Shown here piece after piece: positions 54,376-61,729 of a DNA stretch of 64,000 nucleotides. The notes below the pieces were generated by a model, which did no database searches, was not told the origin of the DNA, and saw only the letters and a program-made list of their open reading frames with translations. A program made the position numbers and the translations under genes. Within the stretch, counting starts at the first letter, position 1. Each line of letters starts with the position of its first letter. Origin of the DNA: Bacteroidetes bacterium UBA3022 (GTDB lineage: Bacteria; Bacteroidota; Bacteroidia; Chitinophagales; BACL12); contig DDYY01000056.1 in the NCBI GenBank assembly GCA_002346225.1, forward strand, positions 62,001-126,000. The letters are read 5' to 3'.

Positions 54376-55046
54376 GAATTGTAGTATTGACGGGTGCAGG
54401 CATGAGTGCTGAAAGCGGCATACCCACTTTCAGAGGCGCAGGCGGCTTGTGGGAAGGTCATAGAGTAGAAGCGGTAGCCTCTCCTGAAGGGTGGGCAGCC
54501 GACAGAGAGCTTGTACTTCAATTCTATAACGAGCGAAGAAGACATATAAAAAAAGCACAGCCTAATCCAGGTCACCTGCTTCTGGCAGAAATGGAAAAGC
54601 AATACGACATTTGTATTATCACCCAGAATATCGACGATTTGCATGAGCGCGCAGGTTCCTCAGATGTGATTCATCTACATGGAGAAATCATGAAATCGCG
54701 AAGCAGCCGATTTGAAGAACTGATTTACCTGCAAACCGAGGATATTAAAATTGGTGATTGCTGTGAAAAGGGCTATCAGCTCCGTCCGCATATTGTTTGG
54801 TTTGGAGAGATGGTACCGATGATTCCAACTGCCTGCGAAGTAATTGCCACGGCCGATGTTGTCGCCGTTATCGGCACCAGTATGCTGGTCTACCCTGCTG
54901 CAGGATTGGTAGACTATGCTCCACCCGGTTGTCCTGTTTATGTTATCAATCCTGAGCCACCGGAGCATAGGCAAAACTGGCATATCATTGCCCAGCCCGC
55001 CGGCACGGGTGTCGCCACTTTTTTTAAACACATAGCTGATGAATGA
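54372..55046 (+). CDS. cobB: NAD-dependent protein deacylase, sirtuin family
   Basis: 224 residues from ATG 54372, overlapping the upstream stop (ATGA). Sirtuin motifs GAGMSAESGIPTFRG (8-22), TQNIDDLHERAG (84-95) and HLHGEI with catalytic His103. Tyr52 and Arg55 (FYNERR) correspond to the Tyr-x-x-Arg pair that binds succinyl or malonyl groups in class III sirtuins (Tyr92, Arg95 in E. coli CobB), so desuccinylation is expected beside deacetylation. Only Cys130-Cys131 remain of the four zinc cysteines, as in some class III bacterial members. It uses NAD and yields nicotinamide and O-acyl-ADP-ribose. Confidence 0.92.
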   Translation: MRIVVLTGAGMSAESGIPTFRGAGGLWEGHRVEAVASPEGWAADRELVLQFYNERRRHIKKAQPNPGHLLLAEMEKQYDICIITQNIDDLHERAGSSDVIHLHGEIMKSRSSRFEELIYLQTEDIKIGDCCEKGYQLRPHIVWFGEMVPMIPTACEVIATADVVAVIGTSMLVYPAAGLVDYAPPGCPVYVINPEPPEHRQNWHIIAQPAGTGVATFFKHIADE

Positions 55047-55581
55047 ATCGAACCCCTGGATAACCCAAAATAAGAAAGTCGTGTATGCCAATAACTGGAT
55101 ACAGGTGGAAGAACACGATGTATTGAATCCGGCGGGAAATCCGGGCATCTATGGGGTTGTGAAGTTCAGGAATCTTGCCATAGGAATAATTCCCATAGAT
55201 AATGATGGTAATACGTGGCTGGTCGGACAATACCGTTACCCGCTGGATACCTATACATGGGAAATTCCGGAAGGTGGCGGCGACCCCCAACAAACACCGC
55301 TGGAAAGCGCCCAAAGAGAGTTGCTGGAAGAAACCGGACTGGTGGCTGATCACTTCGAATTGATACTCACTTTACAAACCAGCAATAGTTGCACCGATGA
55401 AATCGCTTATATCTTCGTAGCAACGGGTTTGCAACAATCCATTCCCAACCCTGAAGAGACCGAACAAATAAGTATTCGGAAATTACCTCTCACCGAGGCT
55501 TTTGCCATGGTGCAACGCGGAGAAATTCAAGATGCTATGAGTGTGGCAGGTTTGCTGAAGGTTCAGTTGAGCATGCAATAA
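55039..55581 (+). CDS. NUDIX hydrolase, ADP-ribose pyrophosphatase-like
   Basis: 180 residues. The NUDIX box starts near residue 79 and ends REL-LEETG (Arg93, Glu94, Glu97, Glu98, Gly100), with the metal-binding glutamates intact; the first Glu of the consensus is Gln85. The leading segment VVKFRNLAIGIIPIDNDGNTWLVGQYRYPLDTYTWEIPEGG is that of ADP-ribose pyrophosphatases. It begins 8 bases within the sirtuin gene, so the product ADP-ribose or O-acyl-ADP-ribose of the sirtuin is a likely substrate. Convergent with the next gene. Confidence 0.9.
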   Translation: MNESNPWITQNKKVVYANNWIQVEEHDVLNPAGNPGIYGVVKFRNLAIGIIPIDNDGNTWLVGQYRYPLDTYTWEIPEGGGDPQQTPLESAQRELLEETGLVADHFELILTLQTSNSCTDEIAYIFVATGLQQSIPNPEETEQISIRKLPLTEAFAMVQRGEIQDAMSVAGLLKVQLSMQ

Positions 55582-55603
55582 CCATTAATGCCGGACGAGG
55601 TGG

Positions 55604-55894
55604 TTACCGCTTCGAGATGCGATTCATCGAAATCAATCGCTGTGCTTTGGATTTGAACCTGTCTGTTTCCATATTGCGCAACATCTGGTGTTTAGTACTT
55701 CTACCCTGCACTCTTTTGCGCCAGCGCTTAAAACTCTGGGGAAGCAGATTGCTGCGCATCAACCGAATAACCTCTGCTTCGCTGATACCAAACTGTGCCT
55801 GTATTGCCTCGAAGGGTGTTCGGTCTTCCCAGGCCATGCCGATGATTCGGTCCAGGTCCTCTTCGGTATAATCTTTTTCCTTGATGCGTGACAT
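55604..55894 (-). CDS. TIGR03643 family small conserved protein
   Basis: 96 residues, strongly basic. The conserved core DLDRIIGMAWEDRTPFEAIQAQFGISEAEVIRLMR (about 13-47) looks like a helix-turn-helix of the sigma-70 region 4 kind, followed by SFKRWRKRVQGRSTKH and RF. I recognise the sequence as TIGR03643, common in Bacteroidota, cyanobacteria and proteobacteria; its function is unknown, with DNA or RNA binding as an inference from shape and charge. Confidence 0.8.
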   Translation of the reverse strand: MSRIKEKDYTEEDLDRIIGMAWEDRTPFEAIQAQFGISEAEVIRLMRSNLLPQSFKRWRKRVQGRSTKHQMLRNMETDRFKSKAQRLISMNRISKR

Positions 55895-55933
55895 TTCTAT
55901 TCAACAATAAGGGCTTCTAAAAGTTGCAGGCCG

Positions 55934-56389
55934 TCACCGTTTATAGTTTTTCTCGTACAATTGTATCCAGTCTTCCACTCTCATCTTGCCAGCCAATTCA
56001 GCCAGCAGGTCAAATGGTATATGCTCGGTTTTCTTAAAACGTATGCAGCTTTTCCCCATATCTAATTTTACAGGCACCCTTATAGCGTATTCAGTTTGAA
56101 ACCAGTTCAATAAAGCCGGATCAGCATAAATACCCATGTGGTACAGCGCTATGAAATTTTTCTGGGACGCAATGCTGATAAAAGGCAGTGCCTGCTTGGG
56201 GTTGCAATGGTAACCATCGGGATAGATGCTGTGCGGCACCACATAACCTATCATACCATAGCTCATTCCTTCTTCAAAACCTTTTGGAAGGTGTTGGAGA
56301 AAAGTATCTCGAAGCCGGGACATGGCAGCTTTTCTATCTTCAGGAATCATTTCCATATAGGCTTCCGGGCTATTAGCGTCGTATTGCAT
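55934..56389 (-). CDS. DUF1801 (YdhG-like) domain protein
   Basis: 151 residues. Conserved features are PEAYMEMIPEDRKAAMSRLRDTFLQHLPKGFEEGMSYGMIGYVVP (about 9-53), FIALYHMGIY and MGKSCIRFKKTEHIPFDLLAELA at the end, typical of the DUF1801 fold shared with frataxin-like YdhG proteins. Function is unknown. Same strand as its neighbours but no clear operon link: 39 bases separate it from the TIGR03643 gene and it has no exact -7 box. Confidence 0.82.
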   Translation of the reverse strand: MQYDANSPEAYMEMIPEDRKAAMSRLRDTFLQHLPKGFEEGMSYGMIGYVVPHSIYPDGYHCNPKQALPFISIASQKNFIALYHMGIYADPALLNWFQTEYAIRVPVKLDMGKSCIRFKKTEHIPFDLLAELAGKMRVEDWIQLYEKNYKR

Positions 56390-56464
56390 CTTCCTTCATT
56401 TGATTGAGTCAATAAATATAAGGCATTTAGATCAAGTCGCTTTTTCGTTAACCGACATAAAAAA

Positions 56465-56483
56465 AGCCCTGCAGTGCAGGGCT
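56465..56483 (-). terminator. Rho-independent terminator after dnaK
   Basis: AGCCCTG / CAGGGCT stem, five-base loop, followed on the minus strand by a run of seven T. Confidence 0.9.
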
Positions 56484-56504
56484 TTAATTGTATAACTCAA
56501 TGGA

Positions 56505-58394
56505 TTATTTGTTATCCACTTCTTCGAATTCTACATCGTCTGTGGATGCTTCGGTATCCGCAGCAGCATTCGGTTCAGCCTCAGCTGACTGTTGTGCCGC
56601 ATACATTTCCTGCGACGCATTCTGCCAGGCCTGATTAAGCTGTTCCATGGCGGTATCAATACCAGCCAGGTCCTCATTCTTATGCGCCTCCTTGAGACTG
56701 TTCAATGCATCCTGAATAGGTTGTTTGATACCATCGCTCAGCTTATCGCCATATTCAGCGAGCTGCTTTTCGGTTTCAAATACCAATCCATCGGCTCTGT
56801 TCAGCTTGTCGATTTTTTCGCGTGCCACTTTATCGGCTTCTTCATTGGCTTTCGCCTCATCGCGCATTTTCTGGATTTCATCATCGCTCAAACCGGTGCT
56901 GGCTTCGATGCGGATACTCTGTTCCTTGCCTGTTCCCTTGTCTTTAGCGGCAACATGCAGGATACCGTTTGCATCGATATCGAAGGTAACCTCAATCTGC
57001 GGAACACCTCTTCTTGCAGGAGGGATTCCATCGAGCACAAACCGACCAATGCTTCTGTTGTCTTTGGCCATACTGCGTTCTCCCTGCAGGATATGGATTT
57101 CCACTGAAGGCTGATTATCAGCTGCGGTGGAGAAGACCTCGCTTTTCTTGGAAGGTATGGTAGTATTGGACTCAATCAACTTGGTAAACACACCACCCAG
57201 CGTTTCAATACCAAGGCTTAACGGCGTTACATCCAGTAGCAATACATCTTTCACTTCACCGGTAAGTACACCACCCTGAATAGATGCACCAATGGCTACT
57301 ACTTCATCGGGGTTTACACCCTTGCTGGGCTTCTTACCGAAGAACTCTTCCACTACTTGCTGGATTTTAGGGATACGGGTGGAACCACCTACGAGAATGA
57401 CTTCATCAATATCGTTTTTGGTGTAACCTGCATCCTTCAATGCTGCTTCACAAGGCTTCAAGGTACGTTTTACAAGGTCGTCTGCCAGCTGCTCAAATTT
57501 AGAACGGCTCAGTTTCTTCACAAGGTGTTTAGGCACACCATCGACTGCAGTTATATAAGGCAGATTGATTTCTGTTTCATTGGAAGAAGACAATTCAATC
57601 TTAGCCTTTTCAGCCGCTTCTTTCAGTCTTTGCAGCGCCATCGGGTCTTTGAGCAAGTCCATGGAAGGCACTTCAGCTTTGAATTCAGAAGCCAGCCAGC
57701 TGATAATAACTTTATCAAAATCATCCCCACCGAGGTGTGTATCACCATTGGTAGATTTTACTTCGAATACACCATCTCCCAATTCCAGGATAGAGATATC
57801 AAATGTACCACCACCCAGGTCGAAGACTGCGATTTTCATATCGCGGTCGCGTTTATCCAGACCGTATGCAAGTGCTGCTGCAGTAGGTTCGTTGATAATA
57901 CGCTTTACGGTCAGACCAGCAATTTCACCGGCCTCTTTGGTTGCCTGCCGCTGGCTGTCGTTAAAGTAAGCAGGCACCGTAATGACCGCTTCCGTCACTT
58001 CACTTCCGAGATAATCCTCTGCTGTTTTTTTCATTTTCTGTAACACCATAGCAGATATCTCCTGAGGTGTGTACATCCGGTCGTCTATTTTAACCCGTGC
58101 AGTATCGTTGTCGCCTTTGGCAACATGATAGCTCACCATTTCCAGTTCACCAGGAACTTCACTGTACCTGTGACCCATGAAGCGCTTGATGCTCATCACG
58201 GTTCTGGTCGGATTTGTAATAGCCTGGCGCTTGGCAGGATCTCCTACTTTACGCTCGCCATTATCTAAAAATGCCACGATGGAAGGAGTAGTTCTTCTTC
58301 CCTCTTCGTTGGGGATTACTACCGGTTCATTTCCTTCCATTACGGCTACACATGAATTGGTAGTTCCTAAGTCTATACCTATAATTTTTCCCAT
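56505..58394 (-). CDS. dnaK: Molecular chaperone DnaK (Hsp70)
   Basis: 629 residues. Nucleotide-binding domain with IIGIDLGTTNSCVAV, AVITVPAYFNDSQRQATKEAG, VFDLGGGTFDISILEL and LVGGSTRIPKIQ; a hydrophobic linker DVLLLDVTPLSLGIET, the substrate-binding beta domain (about 390-500) and the helical lid; the C-terminus VEFEEVDNK is the usual DnaK tail. It folds and protects proteins with DnaJ and GrpE, whose genes are not nearby. It is a single-gene transcript closed by its own terminator. No exact -7 box is seen in the 130 bases upstream. Confidence 0.98.
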   Translation of the reverse strand: MGKIIGIDLGTTNSCVAVMEGNEPVVIPNEEGRRTTPSIVAFLDNGERKVGDPAKRQAITNPTRTVMSIKRFMGHRYSEVPGELEMVSYHVAKGDNDTARVKIDDRMYTPQEISAMVLQKMKKTAEDYLGSEVTEAVITVPAYFNDSQRQATKEAGEIAGLTVKRIINEPTAAALAYGLDKRDRDMKIAVFDLGGGTFDISILELGDGVFEVKSTNGDTHLGGDDFDKVIISWLASEFKAEVPSMDLLKDPMALQRLKEAAEKAKIELSSSNETEINLPYITAVDGVPKHLVKKLSRSKFEQLADDLVKRTLKPCEAALKDAGYTKNDIDEVILVGGSTRIPKIQQVVEEFFGKKPSKGVNPDEVVAIGASIQGGVLTGEVKDVLLLDVTPLSLGIETLGGVFTKLIESNTTIPSKKSEVFSTAADNQPSVEIHILQGERSMAKDNRSIGRFVLDGIPPARRGVPQIEVTFDIDANGILHVAAKDKGTGKEQSIRIEASTGLSDDEIQKMRDEAKANEEADKVAREKIDKLNRADGLVFETEKQLAEYGDKLSDGIKQPIQDALNSLKEAHKNEDLAGIDTAMEQLNQAWQNASQEMYAAQQSAEAEPNAAADTEASTDDVEFEEVDNK

Positions 58395-58527
58395 TGCTTA
58401 AATTGTTTTTCTATTTGGATCGGTTTCTCCAAATCAATCACTGTGCCATCGCTCTGAGCGGGCGCAAATGACAGTATTCCTGTTCGATTTCAGACAAACC
58501 GAACATGCCATTATGACAAAAAGGCAG

Positions 58528-59607
58528 TTAATTACAGAATGGAAACCCGGGCTTACTTTGATCGGGGGTGAAGTTATGCCCTCCGGTAATGCTGCTGCAT
58601 CCTATGGAATCGCGGGTTTGAATGCTTACCGGGTAGATGCCGCTGATTTTGGTAAAGCGCGTTGAAAAAAGGCCCAGCCCACCTTCCACATTGGTATAGA
58701 CATCGGTAACCTGCCCTTCCGTGATACCCAGGGTAGATGCATTGAACAGCTGGTAAGTATAAATATCTTCTCCTCCTGCTTCCACAATAAACTGGACAGA
58801 ATCGGGAATGCGAATATTATAGATATCCGGATCCGGAGGGAAAGCATCGGCCAGGAAGTTGTAAAACTGAGATCCTGCAATGTCTATGGTTAATGGTTCA
58901 TTCGGATCCCTGTCGATGGTAGTATACTCTTTTCTGAATTTCCAGTCAATATCACCGCTACCGGTTATTACAATGCTATCACCGCTTTGAAAATACCTGG
59001 CGTCCCTGTAATGGAAGCGCAAGGTGATATCGTATATAGCTGCATCTCTTGCATTCAGGAATCCAAACTGGTAGGTTCCAAATGGATTCAAGGCAAAGAA
59101 CTGCGGAAATATTGCGTCCTCGTTCGGACGGGTAATTTTGAAATCATCGATGATTTGCGTGGTGGCGGTGGTTACTTTTCCTGTTTCCGTATTTGTTGCC
59201 ACTACCCTGTAAGCCCTATCCGGACTGATTTCGGTTTTCAAACGATAGAGAATATTCGGAATATTGGCAAAAATACCGGTAGTGTCTTTGCTCAGACCAA
59301 CGGTATCACCGTCTATGCGCTCAGTCGTAAATGTATTGACCACGTTGCCGTTCTCGAGTTCTTCCACGATAACCGTCAACTCCGGTCCGTAATAAATGGC
59401 ATTGGGATCCTGTGCCAGTGTGATGGCATCAATCTGATCGGAGATAAATGCCCGATTAATCCGGATATAGTGCACTGAATCTGCAGCATCCAGCAATCCG
59501 TACAGTACGGGTGTTTCTTTAAAATCGGCGTTCAAATCGAAATCAGTAGAGCAGGATTGGGAAATCCATACGCTCACTACCAACAATACGGGCAAAAAAT
59601 ATTTCAT
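58528..59607 (-). CDS. DUF4249 family outer-membrane-type lipoprotein, copy 1
   Basis: 359 residues from ATG 59607; the longer frame begins at TTG 59616 inside the exact promoter box. A lipoprotein signal peptide (MKYFLPVLLVVSVWISQSC) has its cysteine at about residue 19, followed by acidic residues (STDFDLN). The mature part is a beta-rich domain with VLYGLLDAADSVHYIRINRAF, DTVGLSKDTTGIFANIPNILYRL and VYTNVEGGLGLFSTRF. DUF4249 genes usually stand behind TonB-dependent receptors in Bacteroidota; here no receptor gene is near. A clear paralogue lies 1 kb upstream. Confidence 0.85.
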   Translation of the reverse strand: MKYFLPVLLVVSVWISQSCSTDFDLNADFKETPVLYGLLDAADSVHYIRINRAFISDQIDAITLAQDPNAIYYGPELTVIVEELENGNVVNTFTTERIDGDTVGLSKDTTGIFANIPNILYRLKTEISPDRAYRVVATNTETGKVTTATTQIIDDFKITRPNEDAIFPQFFALNPFGTYQFGFLNARDAAIYDITLRFHYRDARYFQSGDSIVITGSGDIDWKFRKEYTTIDRDPNEPLTIDIAGSQFYNFLADAFPPDPDIYNIRIPDSVQFIVEAGGEDIYTYQLFNASTLGITEGQVTDVYTNVEGGLGLFSTRFTKISGIYPVSIQTRDSIGCSSITGGHNFTPDQSKPGFPFCN

Positions 59608-59613
59608 CGGGCG

Positions 59614-59621
59614 CAAAGATA
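59614..59621 (-). promoter_or_regulatory. -7 element TAnnTTTG before DUF4249 copy 1
   Basis: TATCTTTG on the minus strand, 6 bases before ATG 59607. Confidence 0.6.
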
Positions 59622-59720
59622 CATTTTAGATAAGACCTTGTGACATACCTGTGTAAAACAAAACGCGAACTTCGGATTCAACCATATAAGTCTGGCAATT
59701 AAAGTGGTTTGCTTGCCGGG

Positions 59721-60557
59721 TCACCGCATCACCTGCAGTGTTTTGTACCATGTTTGATGATCAGCAGTGCGGGCTTCCAGCATATAGATGCCTTCAGGCA
59801 GTTGATCCACCTCCAGCAACAGTGTATTATCAGATCCTGAAAACTGTTGCGCTTCCCGGGTAAGCAGGAGTTGACCCATTTGATTGAAGAGAAGGAATTG
59901 GATAGTGCCGCTTGTTGCAGACTGCCAGGTGATGGTCACCCTTTCTGAGGCCGGGTTGGGCGCAATGACAGCCAGGCTCGAAAGGTCCTGTTCATTGATA
60001 GCAGTGACTACCTCACAAGCTTTTGGCATAAGGACGCCGGGAGGGAATGCATCCTCAATAGCACCAATATTGGGAATAGGCCATATATCATAGTGCAGAA
60101 GCTTATTGTCCGGACCGATCAGGGCAACAGTTGGGTAAGCGGCAGGACCGTACATATTGCAGATATCTGCGCCATTGCCTTCCATTCCACTCCAGGAGGG
60201 GTAAGAAGTTAAGGGATCCAGACCGGCAGATTCGTTAAAGGCTTCCAGGTGATCATTGGTTCCTCCGGCATCGCATTCGTTGCCCAGAACAATGACACTT
60301 CCGGAATTACAGCCGTACTTTTCATAGAATTCCTGAATCTTGGGAGCAGTAGCCACGCAAGGGCCACACCAGTAGGCAAAGAAATCAATCAGCACGTACT
60401 TGCCTGCAGCAGTATATTCATAAAGGTTGTGTTCGGTCCCATCGATTTCAATTCCTGTAAAATCAGGCACCACTTCTCCGACTTCGTAATTCGTAATTTG
60501 TGCAACACCAGCGATTGGCAGCAGCATCAGAAGCATATTTACACAACGTTGAAGCAT
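59721..60557 (-). CDS. Secreted thioredoxin-like protein (TlpA type) with T9SS type A sorting domain
   Basis: 278 residues. Signal peptide (MLLMLLPIAGVAQ, cleaved near residue 20); thioredoxin-fold domain (about 25-180) with VGEVVPDFTGIEIDG, active-site Cys64-Gly-Pro-Cys67 (FFAYWCGPCVAT) and the cis-proline segment AAYPTVALIG. The last about 80 residues are a type A sorting domain: VIAPNPASERVTITW, GTIQFLLFNQMGQLLL, LPEGIYMLEAR and the basic end WYKTLQVMR. It is thus a thiol-disulfide protein sent to or through the outer membrane by the T9SS, which is rarer than periplasmic TlpA. Its ATG is 4 bases behind an exact -7 box. It lies between two DUF4249 genes. Confidence 0.88.
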   Translation of the reverse strand: MLQRCVNMLLMLLPIAGVAQITNYEVGEVVPDFTGIEIDGTEHNLYEYTAAGKYVLIDFFAYWCGPCVATAPKIQEFYEKYGCNSGSVIVLGNECDAGGTNDHLEAFNESAGLDPLTSYPSWSGMEGNGADICNMYGPAAYPTVALIGPDNKLLHYDIWPIPNIGAIEDAFPPGVLMPKACEVVTAINEQDLSSLAVIAPNPASERVTITWQSATSGTIQFLLFNQMGQLLLTREAQQFSGSDNTLLLEVDQLPEGIYMLEARTADHQTWYKTLQVMR

Positions 60558-60561
60558 ATTC

Positions 60562-60569
60562 CAAAGTTA
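60562..60569 (-). promoter_or_regulatory. -7 element TAnnTTTG before the secreted thioredoxin
   Basis: TAACTTTG on the minus strand, ending 4 bases before ATG 60557; predicts a near-leaderless mRNA. Confidence 0.6.
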
Positions 60570-60626
60570 GGAAAGGGTTTGTCTGCGTTTTGCAAAACAA
60601 GGGCGTTTAACACAAATATGACACAT

Positions 60627-61682
60627 TTATTGGCAATCCGGATAGCTTGGATTATCGGGAGACGGCAGAAAACCAAAGGCGCTCATTCCTTCACCACAAG
60701 CCAGTGAGTCTAGTGATCGTACCGATAGTGTTACCGAATCAACTTCCTTGAGGTACCTGGAAGAAAAGATGCCGTAGCCACCCTGAATATTGGAATAGAG
60801 AGTTGTAGCATATAACTCATTGAATCCCAGCGTTGCAACATTGTTGAGGTACAGTAAATACATTTCTACTCCACCGGCATAGAACTGAAAGGTGAGGCGA
60901 TCAAACTCTCTCACTGCGAAGGGTTCTTCTTTGAAGGCATCCCTGACAAAACTGTAAAAAGTGTTGGCTCTTAGTTCGAAAGCGACTGCACCCAGTCCGG
61001 ATGTGCTATTCCCCAATCTATTGCTGAACATAACCCAGTCCTTGTACCTGGAGGAAACTTCGCCGGAACCGGGATCTGTTTCGTTGTAATGCATGCGCAG
61101 TACCAGGTCGTAAATACGTGCATTTTCGGCATAGTTACAGGCATAAGTGATTTTGCCGGTATCGGTCAGATTGATGCCAAACTGATTGGGCACCGGAAAC
61201 AATACATTGAACGATTTTACCGGAATGGTGCTGGCTGTGAGTGTATCCCCTCGCTCTATTCTGTGTACGAATAACCTGAGTATACCGACATCCGGCATGG
61301 TTCCCTGGTACCTATACAGGACATTCGGGGATGATTCGAAAATCCCATCGCTGTCTTTCGGTAATCCAACCGTATCACCCAGTATATAGGTGAAGGGAAA
61401 TGTCTGTTGTAAAATATCGCCGTTCCAATGCTCGACCCAGACTTCCAGCTCCTGTTCCCTGTAATAATTATTGTCGGGATCAGTCAGGAGGGTAAAGGGA
61501 CTTACACCTTCTTCTGCAAATGCTTTATGAATACGCACATAATGAAGGGTATCACCGACGTCAATTAAAGCGGTAACGAAGGTCTTTTCTTCATACGGAG
61601 CAGTAACCACAAAGTCATTGTTGCATCCTCCGACAGAAAGGATACAGACACTAAAGCAGATATATGGCAGTAGCCTGAACAT
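60627..61682 (-). CDS. DUF4249 family outer-membrane-type lipoprotein, copy 2
   Basis: 351 residues. Lipoprotein signal peptide MFRLLPYICFSVCILSVGGC with the modified cysteine at residue 20, followed by NNDF. The mature part aligns along its whole length with copy 1: TALIDVGDTLHYVRIHKAF, GDTVGLPKDSDGIFESSPNVLYRY, YNNVATLGF-like (LNNVATLGFNEL) and YSNIQGGYGIFSSRYL. The two proteins are diverged, so the duplication is not recent. Function is unknown. Same strand as the thioredoxin gene and 69 bases upstream of it. Confidence 0.85.
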   Translation of the reverse strand: MFRLLPYICFSVCILSVGGCNNDFVVTAPYEEKTFVTALIDVGDTLHYVRIHKAFAEEGVSPFTLLTDPDNNYYREQELEVWVEHWNGDILQQTFPFTYILGDTVGLPKDSDGIFESSPNVLYRYQGTMPDVGILRLFVHRIERGDTLTASTIPVKSFNVLFPVPNQFGINLTDTGKITYACNYAENARIYDLVLRMHYNETDPGSGEVSSRYKDWVMFSNRLGNSTSGLGAVAFELRANTFYSFVRDAFKEEPFAVREFDRLTFQFYAGGVEMYLLYLNNVATLGFNELYATTLYSNIQGGYGIFSSRYLKEVDSVTLSVRSLDSLACGEGMSAFGFLPSPDNPSYPDCQ

Positions 61683-61729
61683 GTGGTACCTAACTATACC
61701 GGGAAAGTAAGAATTAGTTCAGCACTTTT

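Noticed and set aside
57357..58043. 228-residue open frame on the plus strand
   Set aside because: Lies wholly antisense to dnaK; Phe/Cys-rich sequence without any recognisable domain.
58395..58527. CIRCE-type or heat-shock operator before dnaK
   Set aside because: No inverted repeat of the CIRCE kind and no exact TAnnTTTG box could be seen in this stretch.
58468..58665. 65-residue plus-strand frame between dnaK and the DUF4249 gene
   Set aside because: Most of it is antisense to the DUF4249 gene and it has no promoter or motif.
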